In this document: one piece after another, positions 57,715 through 64,000 of the stretch
Numbering within the stretch: position 1 is the first letter of the stretch
Layout of the letters: the number at the start of each line of letters is the position of its first letter
Assembly: GCA_001778055.1 (NCBI GenBank)
Contig: MFFY01000061.1
Span: 1-64,000, forward strand
DNA: 64,000 bases
Reading direction: 5' to 3'
DNA from: Candidatus Falkowbacteria bacterium RIFCSPLOWO2_12_FULL_45_13
Lineage (GTDB): Bacteria > Patescibacteriota > Patescibacteriia > Patescibacteriales > GWC2-42-12
Program-made: the position numbers and the translations under genes
The notes under the pieces: model-generated
The model's input: only the letters and a program-made list of their open reading frames with translations
The model's database searches: none
What the model was told of the DNA's origin: nothing

Positions 57715-57759
57715 AAGGAGGACCAAGCCCGGAGTAGGTTTGGTCTTTTTGGACCTTAA
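57715..57759 (+). promoter_or_regulatory. Repeated leader element, copy 2 (upstream of purB)
   Basis: Same AAGGAGG, GACCAA...TTGGTC, TTTTT, GGACC unit as 56151-56195 with three changes in the loop. In copy 2 the loop change creates TAG in the frame that is open in copy 1, so the conserved element is not a peptide but a nucleic acid structure. It lies 105 nt before the purB ATG. Confidence 0.6.
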
Positions 57760-57864
57760 CAATCCTACCAAAGGTTTTCGGGAGAAAAAACAAACCCCAT
57801 ACCAGGCTTGGTGTGGAGACAAACCAGACAACAACTATAACAAAAAAGAGAAAGCGAGAAAGTC

Positions 57865-59340
57865 ATGCATAAATTACTGGAAACAGTCATTAGCCAAAAT
57901 CTGCCGACGGTGTCAAAACTGCCTGGCAGAAACCTGCAGATGCCGGGCGACCCCCGCTATCAGCCCGAGGCGCTTAAACCGTTCTTGGGCTACGACATGT
58001 GGGCTTCGTTCCTGATAATCGTGGAATGGTTCTGGCTCATGACACTAGCGGAAATTGGCTTCATGCCGCGTAAAGAAACGGCCGGGTTAACCCGTGAGCG
58101 GCTGTTGAATCTGCTCGAGAACATTTCTACCACTGTTCAAGACGCCCGAGAATACGGCCGGGATGGACGAGCAGGAACTAACCACGACATCCTGGCCCTG
58201 TTGGAACTGATGAAACGGTATTTGCCTAAGGCGCTGCATAAATACTTGCACCTGGGCGCGACCTCATACAACATCATCAATACGGCCTACGCCTTGATTT
58301 TAGCGCAAGTATTTCAACGGGTCTTTAAGCCGAAACTGCTGGTCGTGGATCAGGTTTGGCGGGACAAAATCAGCCAGTACGCCGAGGTTGTACAAGCAGG
58401 CCGGACTCATCTGCAAACTGCTCTGCCCGTAACCGTTGGCTTCTGGCTGGCCTGCCTGCATTATCAGTTTAGAAACTGCGTCCAAAACGCTTACTTTCTG
58501 TCCATGATTGTTCCGGGAAGTTTCAACGGCGCCGTGGGCACTTCAGCCGCGCTCCTGGCCATGCTCGGAAGAGACAAAGCCATAATGGCGCAAGAGACGC
58601 TGATGAAATACCTAGACTTGGAGAGAGCGGAGTATACTACACAAATTTCCCCGCCCCAGGATGCGGCCCGCTTCTACTTTGAGCTGTTGCTGCTGTCGGG
58701 GGTGCTGGGTAATTTGGGCGAGGATGTCCGCATCCTGCAGTCATCGGAGTTCGGCGAAATTGTCAGCGCCACCGAGGTTAATTCTTCTTCATCCACTATG
58801 GCTCATAAAAAGGCCAATCCGATCAAGGCGGAAAATAACTGCGGCATGCACGTCAATGTCATCGCCGAGGTCATGAAAGTAGCGCTGACGCTGACGAGCG
58901 ACCTGCAAAGAGATTTAAGGTGGTCCTGCGTTATGCGCAGTTTCAGCTCGGCCATGGTCTACGCTTACCAGCAGATCAGCACCACCGAGAGGCTGATTAA
59001 GTCGCTGGCCGTTGACCCGCGTCGGGTCAAAACCAACTTCAGGAGAGAAGCCAAGCTGGTCGTGGCTGAACTCTTGCACTTGTGCTTGCAACGGCAGGGA
59101 TATGCCGGTACGCACGAACTGGTCAACAAAACCATCGTGCCGGCGGCTGCTGCTAAAGGTATCAGCCTGCCCTTAGCCATGCGGTATCACCTGCAATCTC
59201 ATCCGGACAAAAAACTCGAACAAGCCTGGCGGTTAACACCGGCAAGCTCGCTTGAGTTGCTCAAGCGCCCGGAAAAATACATCGGCCGGGCAATTGAATT
59301 GGCCAAAGCCGAAGCCAAAAACAAACTGGAAATGGAATAG
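57865..59340 (+). CDS. purB: Adenylosuccinate lyase-like enzyme (fumarase/aspartase superfamily)
   Basis: 491 aa. Expected to cleave SAICAR and adenylosuccinate in purine synthesis. Superfamily regions: HLGATSYNIINTAYALIL, QAGRTHLQTALPVTVGF, and the signature SSSSTMAHKKANPIKAEN with the catalytic Ser loop. DLQRDLRWSCVMRSFSSAMVYAYQ and ELLHLCLQRQGYAGTHELVNK are consistent with PurB-type lyases. It is long for PurB and diverges at the N-terminus; argininosuccinate lyase or another lyase is possible, but the PurD neighbour favours PurB. Weak Shine-Dalgarno (GAGAAAG). Confidence 0.78.
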   Translation: MHKLLETVISQNLPTVSKLPGRNLQMPGDPRYQPEALKPFLGYDMWASFLIIVEWFWLMTLAEIGFMPRKETAGLTRERLLNLLENISTTVQDAREYGRDGRAGTNHDILALLELMKRYLPKALHKYLHLGATSYNIINTAYALILAQVFQRVFKPKLLVVDQVWRDKISQYAEVVQAGRTHLQTALPVTVGFWLACLHYQFRNCVQNAYFLSMIVPGSFNGAVGTSAALLAMLGRDKAIMAQETLMKYLDLERAEYTTQISPPQDAARFYFELLLLSGVLGNLGEDVRILQSSEFGEIVSATEVNSSSSTMAHKKANPIKAENNCGMHVNVIAEVMKVALTLTSDLQRDLRWSCVMRSFSSAMVYAYQQISTTERLIKSLAVDPRRVKTNFRREAKLVVAELLHLCLQRQGYAGTHELVNKTIVPAAAAKGISLPLAMRYHLQSHPDKKLEQAWRLTPASSLELLKRPEKYIGRAIELAKAEAKNKLEME

Positions 59341-59363
59341 ATAACCTAAAACCGAACAACCCC

Positions 59364-59400
59364 GAACCGCCCCGCCGGGAATTAAAACCCCGGCGGGGTA
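59364..59400 (+). terminator. GC-rich hairpin after purB
   Basis: CCCCGCCGGG-AATTAAAA-CCCCGGCGGGG, a strong stem 24 nt past the purB stop. No T run follows, so it may protect the 3' end or pause transcription more than terminate it. Confidence 0.5.
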
Positions 59401-59437
59401 AACCACAAACCAGGAAAGAAATAGGAGAAAACACAAA

Positions 59438-59546
59438 ATGAACCAAAAAATGCTCCGCGCCCGAACTGCCAGCAGAGATCGTTCAAAAAACCAGCGAAAA
59501 ATACCTGGAAGCGCTTAGACGCTTAAGCAAGGTACTGGCGAAATAG
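59438..59546 (+). pseudogene. purC: Remnant resembling the C-terminus of SAICAR synthetase (PurC), frameshifted
   Basis: A Shine-Dalgarno (TAGGAGA) and ATG begin MNQKMLRA. Shifting frame after that, the sequence continues as ELPAEIVQKTSEKYLEALRR, then LSKVLAK and TAG (59463-59546). That 27-residue stretch resembles the end of PurC proteins (LP-E-V-TS--Y-EA---L). The full enzyme needs over 230 aa, so about 90% is missing. I infer a gene lost by internal deletion plus a small frameshift; the purine context supports the identity, which is still tentative. Confidence 0.45.
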
Positions 59547-59632
59547 GCGGGGCTTACGCCAAGGCTAGATTTTAGAGAGTAAACAACACGCGGCCTCTCC
59601 ATGATGGAGAAACTGCGGCGAGGAGGATTAAA

Positions 59633-59860
59633 ATGAGAGCGATATCAGGATTATGCAAATGCCAAGCCTGCCAGTCACAGTTTCCGCTAATCTGGGTTGC
59701 TCAAAGCAAGAACGGAGCTTGCCAGATTGGCGCCTTTAAGTTCTGCTGTCAGAAATGCGCGGAGCATTTTTTGGCAAACAATCTCTTGCCCAAACGGATG
59801 GGTAGAGATATTCAATTTACCCTGGAGTTAAAAAAACTCCAGAACGGACCGCGACCGTAA
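59633..59860 (+). CDS. Small CxxC (zinc-ribbon-like) protein
   Basis: 75 aa. Two Cys pairs, CKCQACQSQF near residue 8 and CCQKCAEHF near residue 41, with spacing suited to one zinc site. The rest is basic with a helical end (ELKKLQNGPRP). Strong Shine-Dalgarno GGAGG before the ATG. No family recognised; possible nucleic-acid-binding or regulatory role. It closes the plus-strand purine island. Confidence 0.65.
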   Translation: MRAISGLCKCQACQSQFPLIWVAQSKNGACQIGAFKFCCQKCAEHFLANNLLPKRMGRDIQFTLELKKLQNGPRP

Positions 59861-59893
59861 CTTAAGCTGAACTTTTAAAGGAGGACAACGCGA

Positions 59894-59930
59894 AAGGACA
59901 CTTGTCTAGGCAAGTGTCCTTCTTTTTATT
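59894..59930 (+). terminator. Terminator closing the plus-strand island
   Basis: AAGGACACTTG-TCTAGG-CAAGTGTCCTT followed by CTTTTTATTT. An AAAGGAGGAC tract (59877-59886) stands just upstream of it, as in the two purine leaders, but no gene follows. Confidence 0.85.
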
Positions 59931-62256
59931 TACCTAAGGCCTTTATTTTGTTATTCACTTCTTCATTCCCCGGATTCAGTTCCAAAACTTTCTCTAAATA
60001 TCTTAGCGCCTCCTTAATCTTTCCTTGAGCCTCATACGCTATGCCTAAGCTGTACAGGCTGTTAGAGTGCCGGGGTGAAACGGTTAGGGCCAGTTTGAAC
60101 CGCTCGATAGCTTTGTCAATTTCACCGCGGTTATAATAATATCTGCCCAGTTCATAATAGACATCCGCCGTCGGGACCTGGCGCGCCAGCTCATTTAATA
60201 AACCTAGAGCCTGATTGTCTTTTTTATTGTTTAGGTAGGTTTTGGCCAGCCAAAATTTAGCCTCATAATAATCGCTCTTCAGCGCCAAAGCGGTTTTAAA
60301 ATATTCTTCCGCGTTAGCCGTCTCATTATGGTTAAAATACGCTTTGCCCAGCTCGGTGGCCAGGACCGGATTGGTCGGTTCAAGCTCAAAAGCTCGCGCG
60401 AAAGACCTGACCGCCCAAGGCTCGCTGCCGCTGGTTAACGGCCGGCTGTCGCGGTAGATCATGCCCATGGTTTCCTGGGCCAAAACCGAATGGGGCGCTA
60501 AAATTTGAGCTTGTTTGGCCATTTCTACGGCCTCCGTGATATTGGCTTTGATATTTAGATTATTTCTTTGCTCAATCGGCTTTAAAGCTTCGGCTCGGGC
60601 CTGATTTAAATAAATTTCGGCTAAACTGATCCGATAATTATAACGGTAAGGGTTTAATTTAACCGCCGTCAGCAAATTGATTTCATCCTTGGGCTTGAGC
60701 GCGGCCATGATATCCGCGGCTAAAAATTTAACCTCAAAAGTCAAAAGAATCATCCAGCCAACGGTTAGCATAAGCAGGCCGGAAAAAAACGACCAATAAG
60801 ATATCTTGCTGTTGCTTAAATCAATGATTTTTTCCTTAAACAAAGCCGGGTGGCGATTTTGCCAAAAAGCCATAACCAGGCTTAGGCCCAGCCAAAAAAT
60901 AAAATTTAAAACCGTATTGGCGAGAAAAAAAAACTGGAAAAAAAATACTAAAATAAATATAGTAAAGAGAGCGGCGATTAAATTATAATCATCGCCGGCC
61001 AAAAAGTAGTTTTGGCTGGTAAAATGCTTTCTGATTAAAACGACAGTCAGATAGATTAGCAGACTAACCACCAAAAGATAGCTTAAAACCGTCAACAGCC
61101 CGCCGGTCGCCAGCATTTCCAGAAGATGAGAACCGCTTTTATCAAACCTGATCTGCCAAAAAGGGCCATTATTTAATTCGGCCGGGCGATACCGTGAAAA
61201 GTCCGCCGCGTAAGTTCCCGGACCGCTACCCAGGGCCGGATTTTTAAAAACCGCCTCTTGGCTGACGTCCAAAGCCTGGCTGTAATCCAGCATGGCTTCT
61301 TGGGGAAATTCTCGGCCTAAAATTTTTTTAGCTAAATTTATGCCGTTAGGCTGCTCCGCCCGGCTGGAAACTGATTTCACGGGATGCGCGTTGGGCAGAG
61401 CCAGCATTAAAACGGCCAGCAGCATGAGCGCCAGCGGAAGCGATAAATAGTAATTCAATGTTTTTTTAAAATTATACCTTTGAGCCGGCTTACCAGCCGC
61501 GGCTTCGGCCTGGGCGGGCCGGCGGAATAAAATAATCAAACCAGCGCCGAGAAACAGCGAAATCCAGCTTAAAGAAAAATTAACCAGCGTTAAAACCATC
61601 AGGCAGATTATCAGGCCGGCGCGAAAAATAAAGCGGTCAAATTTATTCAAATAACCGCTAAGCAAAAAATCGGCCAGCGCCACTGCCACGACCGCCAGCA
61701 GAACCGCCAACGCCAAGAGCGAACTGCCGGCTAAATTAAGCGGCGGCCATGAAAAAGCCGAGCCTGCCTCGCCTAGGCTCGGACCGCCCAAGGCGGTGAA
61801 TAAAAAAACGGCCGCTACCATGATTGAGGAATAAAGAAACAGTTTCCAAAGATCAATGATTTTTCTGGTACTGTCGGCCAGCTCGGCATTAACCATTAAA
61901 AAATAAAACAGCGCCAAACTAAATAGGCCGAACCAGGCGTCGGAAAATCTGCCGAAATAACCGAAAAATGACGAGAAGCGATCCAGGCTGAACCAGGATG
62001 AAACGGCGGTTAGCGATAAAAAAATCAATATCGGTAAATTTAAAGGGTTATTTTTAATCTTAATCTGTTTCCGCGCCGCCATTTTATAAAGCCCGATCAT
62101 GGCGGCCGCGGGCATCAAGAGCCATAGCAAAAACTGCTTAGCCAGCTCAAAGCCTTCGCTGGTCCAGGGTAAAAAAAATAAAGGCAGGAGGAAAATCACG
62201 CCCTTGATCAATATTAAAATTGTTTTATCAAATTTGCCGGCAAAATTATCTGACAT
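59926..62256 (-). CDS. Membrane protein with O-antigen ligase/polymerase-like domain and TPR repeats
   Basis: 776 aa. About 12-13 membrane helices in residues 1-520 (GVIFLLPLFFLPWTSEGFELAKQFLLW at the start), with the Wzy_C-type loop near 305-370 containing ALGSGPGTYAADFSRYRPAE. The soluble C-terminus (about 540-776) holds TPR units: NPVLATELGKAYFNHNETANAEEYFKTAL, YYEAKFWLAKTYLNNKKDNQALGLL, NSLYSLGIAYEAQGKIKEALRYLEKVLELNP. Likely polymerises or ligates a surface glycan; substrate unknown. Confidence 0.85.
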   Translation of the reverse strand: MSDNFAGKFDKTILILIKGVIFLLPLFFLPWTSEGFELAKQFLLWLLMPAAAMIGLYKMAARKQIKIKNNPLNLPILIFLSLTAVSSWFSLDRFSSFFGYFGRFSDAWFGLFSLALFYFLMVNAELADSTRKIIDLWKLFLYSSIMVAAVFLFTALGGPSLGEAGSAFSWPPLNLAGSSLLALAVLLAVVAVALADFLLSGYLNKFDRFIFRAGLIICLMVLTLVNFSLSWISLFLGAGLIILFRRPAQAEAAAGKPAQRYNFKKTLNYYLSLPLALMLLAVLMLALPNAHPVKSVSSRAEQPNGINLAKKILGREFPQEAMLDYSQALDVSQEAVFKNPALGSGPGTYAADFSRYRPAELNNGPFWQIRFDKSGSHLLEMLATGGLLTVLSYLLVVSLLIYLTVVLIRKHFTSQNYFLAGDDYNLIAALFTIFILVFFFQFFFLANTVLNFIFWLGLSLVMAFWQNRHPALFKEKIIDLSNSKISYWSFFSGLLMLTVGWMILLTFEVKFLAADIMAALKPKDEINLLTAVKLNPYRYNYRISLAEIYLNQARAEALKPIEQRNNLNIKANITEAVEMAKQAQILAPHSVLAQETMGMIYRDSRPLTSGSEPWAVRSFARAFELEPTNPVLATELGKAYFNHNETANAEEYFKTALALKSDYYEAKFWLAKTYLNNKKDNQALGLLNELARQVPTADVYYELGRYYYNRGEIDKAIERFKLALTVSPRHSNSLYSLGIAYEAQGKIKEALRYLEKVLELNPGNEEVNNKIKALGK

Positions 62257-62263
62257 TGATTTA

Positions 62264-62375
62264 TGTCAAAACTCAAATGTTAAATGTTAAAACTAAATCT
62301 CAAATATAAAAACTATCAACTTAATATTAGTTTTGACATTTAAGTTATAGTTTTGAGTTTTTAATTTTGAAACTT
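62264..62375. repeat. AT-rich ACTCAAA...TTTGAGT palindrome
   Basis: CAAAACTCAAATGTTAAATG faces ATTTAAGTTATAGTTTTGAG, with inner TTTTTATATTTGAG-like words. Related to the outer arms at 41815-41955. Confidence 0.55.
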
Positions 62376-63458
62376 GAGATGATTAAAATTATCTTCCTGC
62401 CCTTCATTCACCATTGCTTTTTTCCCGTTTTCGCGGCTGTTAAAAATATCCTTAATAAAAATAGCCGCCACCGTGGTGACGGGTATGGAAAGAATGGCGC
62501 CGACGACCCCGGCCAGCTTAAAGCCGGCCAGCATGGCTAAAATGCTGATAATCGGATTTAAGCCCACGGCCTTTTCCATGATTTTCGGGTAGAGAAAATT
62601 ACCCTCAATAAACTGTATTATATAAAATAAAATAATCACAAAAATGGCTAAGAGCGGCGTTTGCGTGAAAGCGATAAACACCGCCGGCAATGAGCCTAAA
62701 ATTGCCCCCATGTAGGGTATAAAAGAAAACAGGCCGACTAAAATCGCCAATAGCAAGGCGTAATTAACGTCTAAAATTAACAGTCCGATGTAGGTCATGA
62801 TGGTTAAGGCCAAACCCAATATCAGCTGGCCGCGGAGCCAATAGCCCATTTTTATTTGCGCGCGGCGGACTAATTGCATGATATAGGGCTGATGCCTGGC
62901 CGGCGCGATTGACCAGACTAGTTTTTTCAGGCAGTTTTCCTCCACCGCCAGATAAAAAGTCAAAACCAAAATCAAAATAAAAGAAAAAATTCCGCCGAAA
63001 ATATTGGTGACCGTGAAAAAAATTCCTGAAGCCGTGCTGGAGAGATAGCTGGAAAGCAGATCCAATGACCCTTGAAATTTATCATAGACGCCGTATTTTG
63101 ACGAATAATCTCTTAAATCGCTGAATTTTGAATAAATAGATTCAAAGTAGCGCGGGAAATTGTTTGACAAGTCGTTAATTTCTTTTATAATTATCGGGAT
63201 AATCAGATACAAAACCAGCCCCAGAACGGCCAAGATAACCAGATATAAAAATAATACGCTGACCGACCGCGGAATCTTCTTTTTCTTCAGCCAGTCCACC
63301 CAAGGGTCCAGGCCGCTGGCGATCACCAGGGCCACAAAAAAAAGTATCAAGATGTCGCTGACTAAAGACAGAAAATAAAACAAAATAAAAATCGCGATAA
63401 CTTTAAAAATCGCGGCGCTAGAAATATTAATACTGATGGGCCGTTGATTAAGTTCCAT
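62361..63458 (-). CDS. AI-2E family transporter (PerM/TqsA-like)
   Basis: 365 aa, eight helices. IFKVIAIFILFYFLSLVSDILILFFVALVIASGLDPWVDWLKKKKIPRSVSVL, LGLALTIMTYIGLLILDVNYALLLAILVGLFSFIPYMGAILGSLPAVF, and NFLYPKIMEKAVGLNPIISILAMLAGFKLAGVVGAILSIPV are hallmarks. Members export small solutes, AI-2 or Na+; the substrate here cannot be told. The C-terminal tail lies in a repeat. Confidence 0.92.
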   Translation of the reverse strand: MELNQRPISINISSAAIFKVIAIFILFYFLSLVSDILILFFVALVIASGLDPWVDWLKKKKIPRSVSVLFLYLVILAVLGLVLYLIIPIIIKEINDLSNNFPRYFESIYSKFSDLRDYSSKYGVYDKFQGSLDLLSSYLSSTASGIFFTVTNIFGGIFSFILILVLTFYLAVEENCLKKLVWSIAPARHQPYIMQLVRRAQIKMGYWLRGQLILGLALTIMTYIGLLILDVNYALLLAILVGLFSFIPYMGAILGSLPAVFIAFTQTPLLAIFVIILFYIIQFIEGNFLYPKIMEKAVGLNPIISILAMLAGFKLAGVVGAILSIPVTTVAAIFIKDIFNSRENGKKAMVNEGQEDNFNHLKFQN

Positions 63459-63483
63459 ATGTTTTTATTTTACCATATTTTAC

Positions 63484-63530
63484 CCCCTTGATAAAGGGGC
63501 AAACCCTGGCCTTAATCAAGCGCCAGGGCT
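63484..63530. repeat. CCCCTTGATAAAGGGG palindrome plus ACCCTGGC hairpin
   Basis: CCCCTTGATAAAGGGG (63484-63499), like 42981-43000, followed by ACCCTGGC...GCCAGGGCT (63503-63530). It lies between the sortase stop and the transporter start on the minus strand. No T run, so terminator function is uncertain. Confidence 0.55.
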
Positions 63531-63554
63531 AGAGCCGTCAGAGCCAACCAATCA

Positions 63555-64000
63555 TTAGGGTTTTTCTTCCATCAACTCCCCGATTACCACCAGCCGATTT
63601 TTTTTTGAAAAAATCGGGTCGCAGGTATAGAGGGTTAAAGTCGGCTGGGCAGTCGGCTCTAAAATTGAAACTTCGCTGGCCGGCACGATTTTTGTCTCTT
63701 TGATCCGGTAATTATAAATCTTATTTTTCCAGCTAAGCGAGACCAGGTCTCCGGTTATTAATTTATCAAGTAAATAAAAAGTTAAATTGTTGGGCGGCAG
63801 GTATTTAAAGCGGTGTCCGGTGATAACCGTATTGCCGCCATGATCCGGCGTGGAGCTTTCCGGTATTCTCCAGGCGCCTCGGCTTAAGCCAATTTCAGAA
63901 TTTTTCGCCTCAACAATCGGCGCGTTAACGCCGATTTTCGCGATCAGTAAACGGTTTAAGGAAATATTTTCTTCGGCCGCGGGCAAAGGGTTGGTAGGCG
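63555..64000 (-). CDS. Sortase (partial, continues past the window end)
   Basis: Transpeptidase anchoring proteins to the cell surface. Visible C-terminal 140 or so residues: LLIAKIGVNAPIVEAKNSEIG, TPDHGGNTVITGHRFKY with the catalytic His, LVSLSWKNKIYNYRIKETKIV, the catalytic Cys in TLTLYTCDP, and Arg in KNRLVVIGEL. The frame is open through 64000 (PTNPLPAAEEN), so the signal/anchor segment lies outside. Class cannot be fixed; TLYTC is seen in class D- and E-like enzymes. Confidence 0.9.
   Translation of the reverse strand, partial: PTNPLPAAEENISLNRLLIAKIGVNAPIVEAKNSEIGLSRGAWRIPESSTPDHGGNTVITGHRFKYLPPNNLTFYLLDKLITGDLVSLSWKNKIYNYRIKETKIVPASEVSILEPTAQPTLTLYTCDPIFSKKNRLVVIGELMEEKP

Noticed and set aside
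1..64000. CRISPR array
   Set aside because: No set of regularly spaced identical direct repeats with unique spacers and no cas gene was found. The short tandem repeats (TTGGAAA, ESPADEE unit) are a few units only.

Overview
The window looks like part of a Candidate Phyla Radiation (Patescibacteria) genome. The evidence is a compact set of informational genes, several small membrane or coiled-coil proteins typical of that group, a PrmC with an NLPY motif, a lower-glycolysis/acetate/[FeFe]-hydrogenase energy gene set, and many families of short palindromic repeats. TGA is used as an ordinary stop. The lineage below phylum cannot be read from the sequence, and the assignment is inference from gene content.

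Layout. 1-5.1 kb: tRNA-Val, RNase HI, RecJ, an IS200-like transposase and LepA. 5.2-5.9 kb: a small accessory unit of two unknown genes with its own promoter and terminator. 6-16.3 kb: MurJ, acetate kinase, two tandem phosphoglycerate mutases, enolase, a pseudopilin, a SIMPL protein and phosphoglycerate kinase. 16.4-27.8 kb: a degenerate HtrA-like protein, small unknowns, PilT, QueH, a cupin, RarA, UppS, a decaying gene, tRNA-Pro and tRNA-Ala, a lipoprotein cyclophilin, an HD protein and a CCA-adding enzyme. 28-32.6 kb: [FeFe] hydrogenase, its NuoF-like partner and GAPDH. 32.7-35.7 kb: RicT/PSP1, Ts, S2. 36.2-39.8 kb: a small unknown gene, then about 490 nt of structured non-coding RNA including a tRNA-like domain, then L31, RF1 and PrmC. 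39.8-55.5 kb: L25, RodA, GyrB, ThrS under a T-box, a baseplate-J-like protein, DnaE, ParB and ParA. 55.7-59.9 kb: a plus-strand island with a 176-bp foldback element, tRNA-Leu, PurD-like and PurB-like genes, a broken PurC tail and a small CxxC protein. 60-64 kb: a Wzy/TPR protein, an AI-2E family transporter and a sortase cut by the window end.

How it fits together. GAPDH, PGK, two PGMs, enolase and acetate kinase give the lower half of glycolysis and substrate-level ATP from acetyl phosphate. The hydrogenase plus NuoF-like pair would reoxidise NADH as H2. No respiratory or TCA genes are seen. RF1 and PrmC are adjacent, with PrmC modifying RF1. GNAT and thrS share one T-box whose specifier reads ACC (Thr).

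The most unusual signals are: (1) the structured RNA block at 36.65-37.14 kb, with a tRNA-like domain that has a good acceptor, D-arm and T-arm but no normal anticodon loop; (2) palindromic repeats of several families lying in frame inside core genes (gpmI-2, eno x2, rarA, cca, hydA x2, nuoF, gap, prmC x2, gyrB), with a clear 12-bp direct repeat flanking one of them; (3) a 45-nt leader repeated almost identically upstream of purD and purB, joining an AAGGAGG tract to a terminator-like hairpin; (4) a short T-box upstream of GNAT-thrS.
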